From Pseudomonadota bacterium (GTDB taxonomy: Bacteria > Pseudomonadota > Alphaproteobacteria > Rhizobiales > Phreatobacteraceae), in assembly GCA_020161695.1 (NCBI GenBank), contig JAIUOO010000005.1:178322-242321 (forward strand): a DNA stretch of 64,000 nucleotides, in the 5' to 3' direction. Positions 46,897-55,654 of the stretch are shown one piece after another. The notes beneath the pieces were generated by a model. The model was not told the DNA's origin and did no database searches. It worked only from the letters and a program-made list of their open reading frames with translations. A program made the translations under genes and the position numbers. Each line of letters opens with the position of its first letter. Position 1 is the first letter of the stretch.

Positions 46897-47041
46897 GCGG
46901 ACGCCGGAACCATCGCCGGAAGGCATTTGGACCTCCGGCACGGTACGTGCGCCCTTCGCGGCTCGCTTGCGCGTCGAAGGCCGGTCAGAAGCGACTTTTC
47001 TCGCCGATTCCGTCTGGAAACAGCGGGCACGGCTTGCCCGG

Positions 47042-48148
47042 TCAGGCGTCGCCGGCGCCGATCTCCCACACCTGGCCTGGCCTGATCGCCCGGAACAGGT
47101 CCGGCGCTATGCCGCGCGCGGCAAGCGCCCTGACGAGGCCTTCGCGGGGCGCCTCGATACCCTCATTGGTGAGCTGGATCGTGCCCCAGTGATGGGCTAG
47201 AGCCCGTCGCGCGCCGGCATCGATCATCACCTGCACGGCCTCTTCCGGGTCCATGTGCTGGTCGCGCATGAACCAGCGCGGCTCGTAGGCGCCGATCGGC
47301 AGGATGGCGAGACGGAAGCCGCCGAATTTCGCCTTCGCCTGCCTGAAGTGGTGCCCGTCGCCGTAGCCGGTGTCGCCGATGTGATAGATGTGGCCGGCCG
47401 GCGTCTCGATCACGAAGGCCGCCCAGAGCGCCTTGTTGCGGTCGAATATGCCGCGCGCCGTCCAGTGCCGCATCGGCGCGAGATGGACGGCCATGTCGCT
47501 ACCGATCTCGATCCGGTCGCCCCAGTCGAAGGCCTCTGCCGCAATCGCGGGATCATGCGCCTTCATGATCGCATCCTGCCCGAGCGGCGTGATGACGCGC
47601 GGCCGGTGAACAGCATGGAGCCGCGACAGGGTCTCAACGTCCAGATGGTCGTAATGACCGTGGCTGACGAGGACGAGGTCGATCTTCGGCAGGGCCTCGA
47701 AGGCGATGCCCGGCTTGTTCACCCGCCTCGGGCCGGCGAAGGAGACGGGCGAAACGCGCTCCGACCAAACCGGGTCGAACAGGATGTTGAGCCCGCGCGT
47801 CTGCAGCAGCACGCTGGCATGGCCGACATAGGACAGGCGGATCGCGTCGCCCTCGACCCGTGGCGGCGGGGTATCGGTCGCCTCGATCGGCCAGCTTTCC
47901 GGCCAGCGGGCGCGCTCGTCGCCGCCGAACTGCCAGCGCAGCAGGTCGGCAAAGGCCTTCGGCGGCGAGCCGTGCGGGTCGAAGAAGTAGGTGCCGTCGA
48001 AATGGTCGGTGACGGGGCCGGCATAGTAGGGCTGCCGCCGCGAGGCCCAGGCACCACCCGCGCCGCCGATCACCGGAACGGCCGCGAGAATGCCGAGCAG
48101 CTTGCGGCGGGAGAAGCGGCGGGGTTTGGCGGGCTTGTCGTCGGCCAT
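47042..48148 (-). CDS. MBL-fold metal-dependent hydrolase, NAPE-PLD/UlaG-like, Tat-exported
   Basis: The 368-residue protein has a twin-arginine leader (RRFSRRKLLGILAAVPVIGG, residues 10-29). The hydrolase domain carries the zinc motif SHGHYDHLD, a later His in APMRHWTARG and Asp in IGDTGYGDG, then LAHHWGT. The closest characterised relatives are N-acylphosphatidylethanolamine phospholipase D and UlaG-type enzymes. The substrate is unknown; a phospholipid in the periplasm is plausible. It follows moaD by 8 nt on the same strand. Confidence 0.86.
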   Translation of the reverse strand: MADDKPAKPRRFSRRKLLGILAAVPVIGGAGGAWASRRQPYYAGPVTDHFDGTYFFDPHGSPPKAFADLLRWQFGGDERARWPESWPIEATDTPPPRVEGDAIRLSYVGHASVLLQTRGLNILFDPVWSERVSPVSFAGPRRVNKPGIAFEALPKIDLVLVSHGHYDHLDVETLSRLHAVHRPRVITPLGQDAIMKAHDPAIAAEAFDWGDRIEIGSDMAVHLAPMRHWTARGIFDRNKALWAAFVIETPAGHIYHIGDTGYGDGHHFRQAKAKFGGFRLAILPIGAYEPRWFMRDQHMDPEEAVQVMIDAGARRALAHHWGTIQLTNEGIEAPREGLVRALAARGIAPDLFRAIRPGQVWEIGAGDA

Positions 48149-48156
48149 GGCCGAGC

Positions 48157-48408
48157 CTAGCCGCCGGTCATGGGCGGAAAGAAGGCAACCGTAGCCGCGC
48201 CGGCCAGCGGCGCATCGTGCTTCGCGTGGATTTGATCGAGCGCTGCACGGATCACGGTCGCATTCTCGAAGGCGTGGGCATATTCCTCGCCGCGCCCCTT
48301 CAGATGCCCGATCAGATCGGCGACGGTGACGACATCGGCCGGTAGGTCGATGGTTTCCTCGCCCTTGCCGATGCGCTCGCGAACCCAGGCGAAATAGAGC
48401 ACCTTCAT
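48157..48408 (-). CDS. moaD: Molybdopterin synthase sulfur carrier subunit MoaD
   Basis: The 83-residue ubiquitin-like protein ends in Gly-Gly (FFPPMTGG), the site that is adenylated by MoeB and thiocarboxylated to supply sulfur for molybdopterin. The N-terminus MKVLYFAWVRERIGKGEE is typical. Its ATG overlaps the pgsA stop by 4 nt. In many alphaproteobacteria pgsA-moaD is followed by moaE; here the next gene is the MBL-fold protein instead, so moaE must lie elsewhere. Confidence 0.93.
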   Translation of the reverse strand: MKVLYFAWVRERIGKGEETIDLPADVVTVADLIGHLKGRGEEYAHAFENATVIRAALDQIHAKHDAPLAGAATVAFFPPMTGG

Positions 48409-49028
48409 GGCTCGTTCCCATCGACGAGGTGGGCGGCGCCCGCGCGGAAATAGTCGTAGCCGGTATAGAGCGTCAGGACGGCGGCGAACCACAGCAGCGC
48501 GATGCCGACCTGTGTCACGCCCGGCAGCATCTGGTCGCCAGCTGGCCCCGCGATGAGGAAACCGACCGCGATCAGCTGCACCGCTGTCTTCCACTTGGCG
48601 AGCCGCGTTACCGGCACCGAAACGCGCAGCTCGGCGAGAAACTCGCGCAGGCCCGAGACGAGAATCTCGCGCGACAGGATCACCACCGCGGCCCACAGCG
48701 ACCAGCCGAGGATCGTGCCGTCGGCCGCCAGCATCAGAAGCACGATGCCGACCAGCAGCTTGTCGGCGATCGGATCGAGCATCCGCCCGATCGCCGAATG
48801 CTGCGACCAGGCGCGGGCCAGGTAGCCGTCGAAGTAGTCGGTGATTGCCGCGGCGACGAAAATGGCCAGCGCCACCCAGCGCAGCCAGATGCCGCCCTCG
48901 TAGAGCACCTGCACGAACAGGCAGGCCGCCACCATGGGCACGGCCACGACGCGCCCGTAGGTGAGGATGTTCGGGACGGTGAAGGCGCTGCCCCGCCTGT
49001 CGCGGGCGATCGGATCGGCCGAGCTCAT
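48405..49028 (-). CDS. pgsA: CDP-diacylglycerol-glycerol-3-phosphate 3-phosphatidyltransferase
   Basis: The 207-residue inner-membrane enzyme makes phosphatidylglycerol phosphate. The CDP-alcohol phosphotransferase motif is present as D-x2-D-G-x2-A-R with the second half G-x3-D-x3-D (YFDGYLARAW, GRMLDPIADKL). The protein has about five membrane helices. It starts at ATG 49028, about 100 bp from divergent dsbB. The stop overlaps moaD. No uvrC is found upstream, unlike the common uvrC-pgsA order. Confidence 0.94.
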   Translation of the reverse strand: MSSADPIARDRRGSAFTVPNILTYGRVVAVPMVAACLFVQVLYEGGIWLRWVALAIFVAAAITDYFDGYLARAWSQHSAIGRMLDPIADKLLVGIVLLMLAADGTILGWSLWAAVVILSREILVSGLREFLAELRVSVPVTRLAKWKTAVQLIAVGFLIAGPAGDQMLPGVTQVGIALLWFAAVLTLYTGYDYFRAGAAHLVDGNEP

Positions 49029-49128
49029 GATCTTGTGATGAACGAGGGGGCCGTCACGGTCAATCAAAACGACGCCGCAGGGTGGCGCGCGGATGGACAG
49101 AAACTCGTGACCGGCTAGAAGGAGGGGC

Positions 49129-49674
49129 ATGTCCCTGCGCGCCGTCACCGCCCCGCTCGCCGAAGCTGCCGGCTCCAAGCCGTGGCTGAGCGCCAGCCTG
49201 TTCATCGCCGTGGCGGCGGCCGGCGCCATCCTTGGCGCCTATTTCTTTCAGTATGTGATCGGCCTTGCGCCCTGCCCGCTCTGCCTCGAGCAGCGCACGC
49301 CCTATTATATCGCCATCCCGCTGGCGCTTGCCGTCGCAGCGGCCGCCGCTTTCAAGGCGCCGGCTTTCGTGGTGCGCCTTGGCCTGCTGGTCCTTGCGGG
49401 AGTCATGGTCTGGGGCGCCTATCTCGGCGTCTATCATGCCGGCGCCGAATGGGGCTTCTGGGCCGGCCCGACCACCTGCGCCCAGCCTGTCACCATCGCG
49501 CGCACCCCCGGCGACCTCCTGCGCCAGATCCAGACCGGCCCGCGCATCGCGGACTGCACGGTTGCGGCCTGGCGGTTCCTCGGCGTGTCGCTGGCAGGGT
49601 GGAACGCGCTGATCGCGGCGGTGCTCGCCGCTGTCGCCCTCGCAGCCGCGAGCCGGTCGCGGGAAGCCGCCTGA
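49129..49674 (+). CDS. dsbB: Disulfide bond formation protein B
   Basis: The 181-residue membrane protein has about four helices. The periplasmic CPLC pair (Cys49 and Cys52) matches the quinone-linked redox pair of DsbB. Two more Cys in the second loop (PTTCAQP near 117 and IADCTV near 143) form the second pair. It would reoxidise DsbA with ubiquinone. DsbA is not in the window. It ends 3 nt from the convergent HNH gene. Confidence 0.92.
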   Translation: MSLRAVTAPLAEAAGSKPWLSASLFIAVAAAGAILGAYFFQYVIGLAPCPLCLEQRTPYYIAIPLALAVAAAAAFKAPAFVVRLGLLVLAGVMVWGAYLGVYHAGAEWGFWAGPTTCAQPVTIARTPGDLLRQIQTGPRIADCTVAAWRFLGVSLAGWNALIAAVLAAVALAAASRSREAA

Positions 49675-49677
49675 GCC

Positions 49678-50268
49678 TTACGGCTCCAGCTCGGTATCCC
49701 AGTAGAGATAGTCCATCCAGCTTTCGTGCAGGTAGTTCGGCGGGAACAGCCTGCCATTGGTGTGCAGGTCCTGCACGGTCGGCGCGAACGGATGCTGCAC
49801 CAGCTGCATCCCGGATTCCTTCAGCGTCTTGGAACCCTTGCGCAGGTTGCAGGGCGAGCAGGCCGCCAGCACGTTGTCCCAGGTCGTCTGTCCGCCCTTC
49901 GAACGCGGAACGAGGTGGTCGAAGGTCAGATCCTCGCCATGGCCGCAATACTGGCAGCGAAATTTGTCGCGTAGGAAGACGTTGAACCGGGTGAAGGCAG
50001 GATTGCGCGACGGCTTCACATAGGTCTTCAGCGAGACGACGCTCGGCAGACGCATCTCGAAGCTCGGCGAATGAATCGCCTTCTCGTAGGTCGAGACAAC
50101 CGTGACACGATCAAGGAACACGGCCTTGATCGTGTCCTGCCACGACCAGAGCGACAGGGGGTAGTAGCTCAACGGGCGGTAATCCGCGTTGAGCACCAGA
50201 GCGGGCCATGAACCCGGCGAGACCGGCGTGGAAGCCGTCAATGCCCCGGGCGATACGGCGACCGTCAA
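49678..50268 (-). CDS. HNH endonuclease family protein
   Basis: The 196-residue protein has an HNH nuclease domain in its second half: a zinc pair CQYCG, then LTFDHLVPRSKGG and WDNVLAACSPCN. The N-terminal part (PALVLNADYRPLSYYPLSLWSW) is typical of chromosomal alphaproteobacterial HNH proteins, whose role is not established. The DNA context is housekeeping, so it is probably not a mobile element nuclease. It starts at ATG 50268. Confidence 0.9.
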   Translation of the reverse strand: MTVAVSPGALTASTPVSPGSWPALVLNADYRPLSYYPLSLWSWQDTIKAVFLDRVTVVSTYEKAIHSPSFEMRLPSVVSLKTYVKPSRNPAFTRFNVFLRDKFRCQYCGHGEDLTFDHLVPRSKGGQTTWDNVLAACSPCNLRKGSKTLKESGMQLVQHPFAPTVQDLHTNGRLFPPNYLHESWMDYLYWDTELEP

Positions 50269-50381
50269 GACGAACTCCTTGCGATCGGTCGGCTCGCTGA
50301 TTCGCGAGCGCGAATGTCAGGCACGACCCGATACTACGGGCATCGTGTCGGTCTTGTGAAGCCTCTGGCGTCTCTGGCCGT

Positions 50382-51056
50382 TCACGCTGTCGTGGCGGGC
50401 TCCGCCGCGCGCCCGCGCAGGCGCGCGTAATGGGCCCAGAGCAATCTGGCCGCGACGGCGCGGTAGGGCCGCCAGCGCTCGCCGAGAGCTGCCATCGCCT
50501 TGGCGTCCGGCCGGGCGGCGAGGCCGAGGAGATCGCCGGCCGCCGCTTGCAGCGCGACATCGCCGGCGGGCCAGGCGTCGGGATGGCCGAGGCAGGAGAG
50601 CAGGTAGACGTCGGCCGTCCACGGGCCGATGCCTTTCACCTGCACCAGCGCGGCATGGGCGGCGTCCGCCTCCAGCCTGCCGATGGCGTCGAAATCGAGC
50701 GAACCGTCGAGGACAGCGGCCGCCATGGCCCGCAGCGTCCGGATCTTGGGCCGTGACTGGCCGGCGGCGCGGAAATCCTCATCGCCGGCGGCCGCGAGAA
50801 CGGCCGGCGTGATCGACCCGAAGACGCCGAGCGTCCGCTCCCAGATGGCGCGGGCGGCCGCGAGCGATATCTGCTGGAACACGACGATATGGACGAGGCC
50901 CTCGAACCCTGCGGGACGTCGGCGCAGAGGCGGGCACCCGAGCTCGCCATGGAGGCGCGCCATGTCCGGGCACTGCCGGCCAAGCGCGGCCAGCAGGCGG
51001 TCGAGATCGGCTTCCGCCTCGATCGTGTCCGCTCCCTTGCCTTGCGCGCTGCTCAT
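50382..51056 (-). CDS. DNA-3-methyladenine glycosylase II-type (AlkA family)
   Basis: The 224-residue enzyme excises alkylated bases. It has the helix-hairpin-helix LVQVKGIGPWTADVYLL (about residues 140-155) and the catalytic Asp in PAGDVALQ. It lacks the N-terminal domain of E. coli AlkA, as in the shorter AlkA-like enzymes of Rhizobiales. ATG 51056 is used. It is divergent from gluQRS with only 21 bp between starts, so the promoters overlap. Confidence 0.88.
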   Translation of the reverse strand: MSSAQGKGADTIEAEADLDRLLAALGRQCPDMARLHGELGCPPLRRRPAGFEGLVHIVVFQQISLAAARAIWERTLGVFGSITPAVLAAAGDEDFRAAGQSRPKIRTLRAMAAAVLDGSLDFDAIGRLEADAAHAALVQVKGIGPWTADVYLLSCLGHPDAWPAGDVALQAAAGDLLGLAARPDAKAMAALGERWRPYRAVAARLLWAHYARLRGRAAEPATTA

Positions 51057-51077
51057 CGCTCGACCATAGGCTCTGCC

Positions 51078-51986
51078 ATGTCTTCTGGCACCCTCGCCAC
51101 CCGCCACCCGAAAGGTCCGGTCCTGCGCTTCGCGCCGAGCCCGAACGGCCTGCTGCATCTCGGCCATGCGCTTAGCGCACTGGAGAACGAGGCGCTGGCA
51201 GCAGCGCTCGGCGGCCGCCTGCTGCTGCGTATCGAGGATATCGACACGACGCGCTGTCGCCCGGAATTCGAGGCGGCGATGATCGAGGATCTCGCCTGGC
51301 TCGGAATCGCCTTCCAGATGCCGCCGCGCCGCCAGTCGGAGCATCTGCCGGTCTATCGAGACGCGCTGGCGAGGCTCGACGGCATGGGGCTCGTCTTCGC
51401 GAGTTTCGAAAGCCGGGGCGAACTGAAGACGCTGGCCGCCGCGCGCGAGGCCGAGACCGGCCACCCCTGGCCGAAGGACCCAGACGGCGCGCCACTCTAT
51501 GCCGGCGCCGGCGCATCCCTCTCTGGGACCGAGCGGCAGACGCTGATCGACGCCGGCAAGCCCCATGCACTACGCCTCGACATGACCAGGGCGCTTGCGA
51601 GGGTCGGCCGCCCGCTGACATGGACGGAGGTCGATGCCGCGGGCACGCTCAACCGCACCGTGGAGGCTCGCCCCGAGGCCTGGGGCGACGTGGTGCTCGC
51701 CCGCAAGGATGTCGGCACCAGCTACCATCTCTCGGTCGTCACCGACGACGCGATCCAGAACGTCACCCACATCGTTCGCGGCGAGGATCTGTTCCGGTCG
51801 ACGGCCGTCCATCGCCTGCTTCAGGAACTGCTCGAACTTCCCGAGCCGCTCTACCGGCATCACCGGCTGGTTCTCGGCCCCGACGGGCGCAAGCTCTCCA
51901 AGAGCGATCAGGCGCAGGGTTTTCGCATCTTACGCGACAGGGGCGGCGGCCCTGCGGATATCCGACGGTCCCTGGGGTTCGGCTAG
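51078..51986 (+). CDS. gluQRS: Glutamyl-Q tRNA(Asp) synthetase
   Basis: The 302-residue truncated GluRS-like enzyme attaches glutamate to queuosine in tRNA-Asp. The HIGH-like motif is FAPSPNGLLHLGHA (residues 17-30) and the KMSKS-like motif is KLSKSD near 280. It lacks the anticodon-binding domain of true GluRS. The cysteines that bind zinc in E. coli GluQ-RS are replaced (VFASFESRGEL), so the zinc site is missing here. It converges with the CobW-family gene, overlapping 4 nt at the stops. Confidence 0.92.
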   Translation: MSSGTLATRHPKGPVLRFAPSPNGLLHLGHALSALENEALAAALGGRLLLRIEDIDTTRCRPEFEAAMIEDLAWLGIAFQMPPRRQSEHLPVYRDALARLDGMGLVFASFESRGELKTLAAAREAETGHPWPKDPDGAPLYAGAGASLSGTERQTLIDAGKPHALRLDMTRALARVGRPLTWTEVDAAGTLNRTVEARPEAWGDVVLARKDVGTSYHLSVVTDDAIQNVTHIVRGEDLFRSTAVHRLLQELLELPEPLYRHHRLVLGPDGRKLSKSDQAQGFRILRDRGGGPADIRRSLGFG

Positions 51987-53095
51987 AACCGCAGGCCGGG
52001 AATCGCCAGCGGATTGTCGGTCAGCGCCACCCTGTCCGGCTGGTCGGGCCGGGTGATGCCGAGAAAGGCGTCGTGCAGGGCGCGGATCACCGCCGGGTCC
52101 ATGTCCTTGAGGATGAAGACGAGGCGGGTTCGCGCATCGCCGTCCGGCCAGGCATCCAGCACGGTGGTCGGGTGGAATACGTGCTGCGCGCCGTGGACGA
52201 CCACCGGCCGGTCCGGGAACTCGGCGATCTTCACCACGCCCTTCACCCGCAGGAGATGCGGCCCGTGCGCGCCGCGCAACAATTCCAGGAACATGTCGAA
52301 GGCGGCCGAGCCCATGGCCTGGTCGCTGGTCAGCGAGAAGGCGCGGATGCCGTCATCATGGCCATGCGCGGCATCGTCGCTGCCCGACAGGGCCTCGTCG
52401 TTGAGCCAGCGGGCGACGTCCGGCGTCTTGGTCGCGGGGTCGTAGAGGCCGGCGGCCAGCACGGCGGCGGCCGTTGCCTCGCCCCGGGCGGCATCAAGCC
52501 TGATCGCCGAAGGAGCGAGGGCGGCAAGCCGCGCCTCAAGGCTGGCGAAGGCGTCGCGCCGTTCCGGGCTGTCGATGAGATCGGCCTTCGAGACTATGAT
52601 CCGGTCGGCGACCGCTGCCTGCTTCACCGCCTCCGGATGGGCGTCGAGGGTGGCAAGCCCGTTCAACGCATCGACGACCGTCACCACCGCGTCCAGCCGG
52701 TAGCGCATCGCCAGATAGGGATGCGCCATCATCGTGTGGATCACCGGAATGGGGTCGGCGAGGCCGGTCGTCTCGATGACGACGCGCGCGAAAGGCTCGA
52801 TCCGGCCGTTGTCCAGCGCCCGCAGCAGGTCCTCCAGCGCCGAGACGAGGTCGCCGCGCACGGTGCAGCAGACGCAGCCCGACGACAGCATGACGATGCC
52901 CTCCTCGACGGTGCGGACCAGCAGATGGTCAAGCCCGATCTCGCCGAACTCGTTGATCAGAACGGCGGTGTCGCGCATGCCCTCATCAGCGAGCAGGCGG
53001 TTGAGCAGCGTGGTCTTGCCCGCGCCGAGGAAGCCCGTCAGCACGGTGACGGGAATGGGAGGGCGGGGGCGGCGGGGCGAGGGCGCTTCGGACAT
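51983..53095 (-). CDS. CobW/COG0523-family GTP-binding metallochaperone
   Basis: The 370-residue G3E GTPase has Walker A GFLGAGKTT (near residue 21-29) and the metal-binding CxCC motif in SGCVCCTV near 75. The nucleotide-specificity segment is VSKADLID. A His/Asp-rich stretch (DDAAHGHDDG, near 250) may bind metal. The CobW C-terminal domain follows. It probably delivers zinc or another divalent metal to a client. No cobalamin genes are near, so cobalt chelation is unlikely. ATG 53095 is used. Confidence 0.88.
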   Translation of the reverse strand: MSEAPSPRRPRPPIPVTVLTGFLGAGKTTLLNRLLADEGMRDTAVLINEFGEIGLDHLLVRTVEEGIVMLSSGCVCCTVRGDLVSALEDLLRALDNGRIEPFARVVIETTGLADPIPVIHTMMAHPYLAMRYRLDAVVTVVDALNGLATLDAHPEAVKQAAVADRIIVSKADLIDSPERRDAFASLEARLAALAPSAIRLDAARGEATAAAVLAAGLYDPATKTPDVARWLNDEALSGSDDAAHGHDDGIRAFSLTSDQAMGSAAFDMFLELLRGAHGPHLLRVKGVVKIAEFPDRPVVVHGAQHVFHPTTVLDAWPDGDARTRLVFILKDMDPAVIRALHDAFLGITRPDQPDRVALTDNPLAIPGLRF

Positions 53096-53099
53096 TGGA

Positions 53100-53987
53100 T
53101 CAGATTGGTGCCGACCTCCGCCGCAGTTCCGTGACGGAGGACGCGACAAGGGCCGAGAGGACGAGGAGGCTTCCCATCATCTGGGCGCCGGTCAGCGTTT
53201 CGCCAAGGATCACGCCGGCAAAGCCGATGGCCACCACCGGTTCGAGGCAGAACACGAGCCCGATCAGCGCCGCGGGCGCTTGCCGGGCCGCCAGCATCTG
53301 CAGCGCGAAGCCGATGAGGTAGCCGAGGATTGTCATGGCGCAGGCGAACCAGGCGCCGGCTATCGCGCCCCAGCCGGTCGTGCCGACCGACAGCGCCACG
53401 ACGCCGGCGATGGGCATGATGATGACATGCGACCAGAACAGGAGAGCCGGCGGCGCGATGCGCCCGCCCGCCTTCGCGGCCGCGAAGAACTGGCAGGCGG
53501 CGATGACGCTGCCGAGCGCCGCGAGCAGCACGCCGCGCATGTCGATGCCGCCGAGCGCGGGCCCGATGGCGATGGCAAGTCCGGCGAAAGCCAGCGCGAA
53601 GACGCCAAGCCGCCGCGCGGTGAAGGGAATGCCCTCGATGAGGGGGCTCGCAAGCAGGATCAGCAGCGGGAACGTATAGAAAATGATCGCCGCGACGCCC
53701 ACGGGCACGAAGGAGACGGCAAAGAAATAGGCAAGTCCGACACCTGCCGAGGCGACACCCACCGCGACGAGCGGTGGCCAGTCACGACGTTCGACCCTCA
53801 GCGAACCGCCGATCATGCCGATCGCGGCTGTGCCTATGCCCATCATCAGGAAGACGCGCAGGAAGACCAGATCGGCGGCCGAAACGCCGGCCTGCGTCGC
53901 CATGCGGGCATAGACAATATTGAAGCCGTAGGCGCTTGCCGAGGCGAGCGCGAGCCCGATGCCTATGCCGACGGAATGCGAACTCAC
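53100..53987 (-). CDS. DMT-superfamily EamA transporter
   Basis: The 295-residue inner-membrane protein has ten predicted helices in two EamA repeats (about 9-140 and 150-285). It probably exports or imports a small metabolite, but the substrate cannot be told. The C-terminal end is 5 nt before the CobW gene on the same strand. Its start overlaps the stop of the carboxypeptidase gene by 4 nt, so it is co-transcribed with it. Confidence 0.88.
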   Translation of the reverse strand: MSSHSVGIGIGLALASASAYGFNIVYARMATQAGVSAADLVFLRVFLMMGIGTAAIGMIGGSLRVERRDWPPLVAVGVASAGVGLAYFFAVSFVPVGVAAIIFYTFPLLILLASPLIEGIPFTARRLGVFALAFAGLAIAIGPALGGIDMRGVLLAALGSVIAACQFFAAAKAGGRIAPPALLFWSHVIIMPIAGVVALSVGTTGWGAIAGAWFACAMTILGYLIGFALQMLAARQAPAALIGLVFCLEPVVAIGFAGVILGETLTGAQMMGSLLVLSALVASSVTELRRRSAPI

Positions 53988-55453
53988 GAGCGCGGGCGGT
54001 TACGCGCCGGTTGCGAGGACTGGCGGCTGCCCTGTGCGGCGGAGGGCCGCGCATTGCGAGCGGGGCGCGCCTCGCGGGAACCGGAACGGGTGGCGGCGCG
54101 GGGCGCGTCGGCGGGTCGTGGCGCCGGCACGGCAGCGCCCTGCAAGGCCATCGGCGCGCCGATGGCGCCCGGACGCGCCGGTTGGCCCGGAAGCTGTGCC
54201 GCCGGGGCGGCGCCGGCACGGATGGCGCCCGGCGCAGTGGTCGTCGTGATCGTCACGCTGCCCGGCTGCGTCGTCGCCGGCAGCGTCACCGCACGGGAGC
54301 CGTGGGACGCGAGCGCCGTCGCGGGAGCAGCCATCGGCCCGGCGCCCCCGGTGAACACCGGAACCGGATCCATGCTCGGGCGGTAGGGGCCAAGCAGCGA
54401 GGGGATCGCCCCGGGAATGGCGGCGAAGGCGTTGACGGTCGCCGAACGGCGCTGGCCCGCGGGCGCGGCGAACATCTGCGCGACGCTGAGATTGCCGGGA
54501 TCTCCGGAATTCATCGCAACCGGTTCGTTGTCGAGCTCCTCGCCGGCTTCGATATAGGCCGGGCCGCGGCCACGGCGGCGACAGGCCTGATCGCGGATAT
54601 TGGGCGGACCGGAGGACAGGTCGTTGGCGACGCCATCGACGCTGCTGCCGCCGCCATAGCTGACGAAATGGCGCTCGAACAGGCCGGCAGCCGTCTCCGC
54701 CCGGCCGCGCGCCGAAGTCGCGCCGAGCACGACGACGATGAGCTGGCGGCCGCCGCGCGTGGCGGTCGCCACAACGTTGAAACCCGAGGCGCAGGTGAAG
54801 CCGGTCTTGAACCCGTCGGCGCCCTGGTAGCGGCCGATCAGGTGGTTGTGGTTGCGCATGACGCGATTGCCGAAGCGGATCGCCGGCATGCGCCAGAGCA
54901 GCGAGTGCTCCGGAAACTCGCGCATGAGAGCGCGCGCGAGGACGGCCATGTCCCGCGCCGAAGTCTGCTGCGAGCCGCCGGGCAGGCCATGCGGATTGGC
55001 AAAGCGGGTGGCGGTCATGCCGAGACGCGCGGCCTCGGCGTTCATCATGCCGGCGAAACCCTCGACCGACCCGCCGATGCCCTCGGCGATGGTGGTCGAG
55101 ACGTCGTTGGCCGACTTGACCATGATGATCTTCAGCGCGTTGTCGAGCGTGACGACGGTGCCGGGGCGAAAGCCCATCTTGGACGGCGCGGAGCGGAAGG
55201 CGCGCTGCGAAACCGTGAGGCCGGTGTTCATGGTCGCCCGGCCGGCGCGCACCTGCCGCAGCGCCACGTAGGCGGTCATCATCTTGGTGAGCGAGGCGGG
55301 CAGCCAGGGCATGCCGGCGCGATCGGCCTGAAGCACCTGTCCCGTGACTGCATCGACGACGATGGTAGGACCAACCTGCTGAGCCTGGGCCGGCAGGGCG
55401 GCGCACATGGCGAGCGCGGCGGCAAGAACAGGGATGCTGATCCGCAATTGCAT
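53984..55453 (-). CDS. D-alanyl-D-alanine carboxypeptidase with long Ala/Pro-rich tail
   Basis: The 489-residue protein has a signal peptide (residues 1-24). The penicillin-binding domain carries the SxxK motif Ser54-Lys57 (PASLTKM), SAN in MVKSANDVS and KTG in DGFKTGFT. It trims the terminal D-Ala of peptidoglycan pentapeptides. About 215 residues after the catalytic domain form a Pro/Ala/Thr-rich, probably disordered tail ending in many Arg and Ser. No membrane anchor helix is seen at the end, so attachment may be through the tail. Confidence 0.92.
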   Translation of the reverse strand: MQLRISIPVLAAALAMCAALPAQAQQVGPTIVVDAVTGQVLQADRAGMPWLPASLTKMMTAYVALRQVRAGRATMNTGLTVSQRAFRSAPSKMGFRPGTVVTLDNALKIIMVKSANDVSTTIAEGIGGSVEGFAGMMNAEAARLGMTATRFANPHGLPGGSQQTSARDMAVLARALMREFPEHSLLWRMPAIRFGNRVMRNHNHLIGRYQGADGFKTGFTCASGFNVVATATRGGRQLIVVVLGATSARGRAETAAGLFERHFVSYGGGSSVDGVANDLSSGPPNIRDQACRRRGRGPAYIEAGEELDNEPVAMNSGDPGNLSVAQMFAAPAGQRRSATVNAFAAIPGAIPSLLGPYRPSMDPVPVFTGGAGPMAAPATALASHGSRAVTLPATTQPGSVTITTTTAPGAIRAGAAPAAQLPGQPARPGAIGAPMALQGAAVPAPRPADAPRAATRSGSREARPARNARPSAAQGSRQSSQPARNRPRS

Positions 55454-55654
55454 GACCTTCGTGGGAAGCGACGCCGGGTCGGGGACCTGTTTACCTGCTT
55501 CGGGCGGTCTTCGCCAAGAGCGCGGGCTGCGGAAATCGCGCCCGGAGCAGGGGTTTGCGGGTGGCCCGGCCGACCTGTCGACCAGGGGAGCCGCGCATCA
55601 ACGGCCCGAAACGGGCGAAAGCATGACGGCGCCACCGGGCGCACCGCATGGCCG

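Noticed and set aside
44116..46941. 941-codon open frame antisense to the TIGR02302 gene
   Set aside because: It includes Leu/Ala runs produced by the reverse complement of the CAG/GGC tract. There is no start context and no domain.
49678..50268. HNH gene considered as a homing endonuclease or toxin
   Set aside because: Its N-terminal part matches a widespread chromosomal family, codon use is like its neighbours, and there is no intron, intein or immunity gene beside it.
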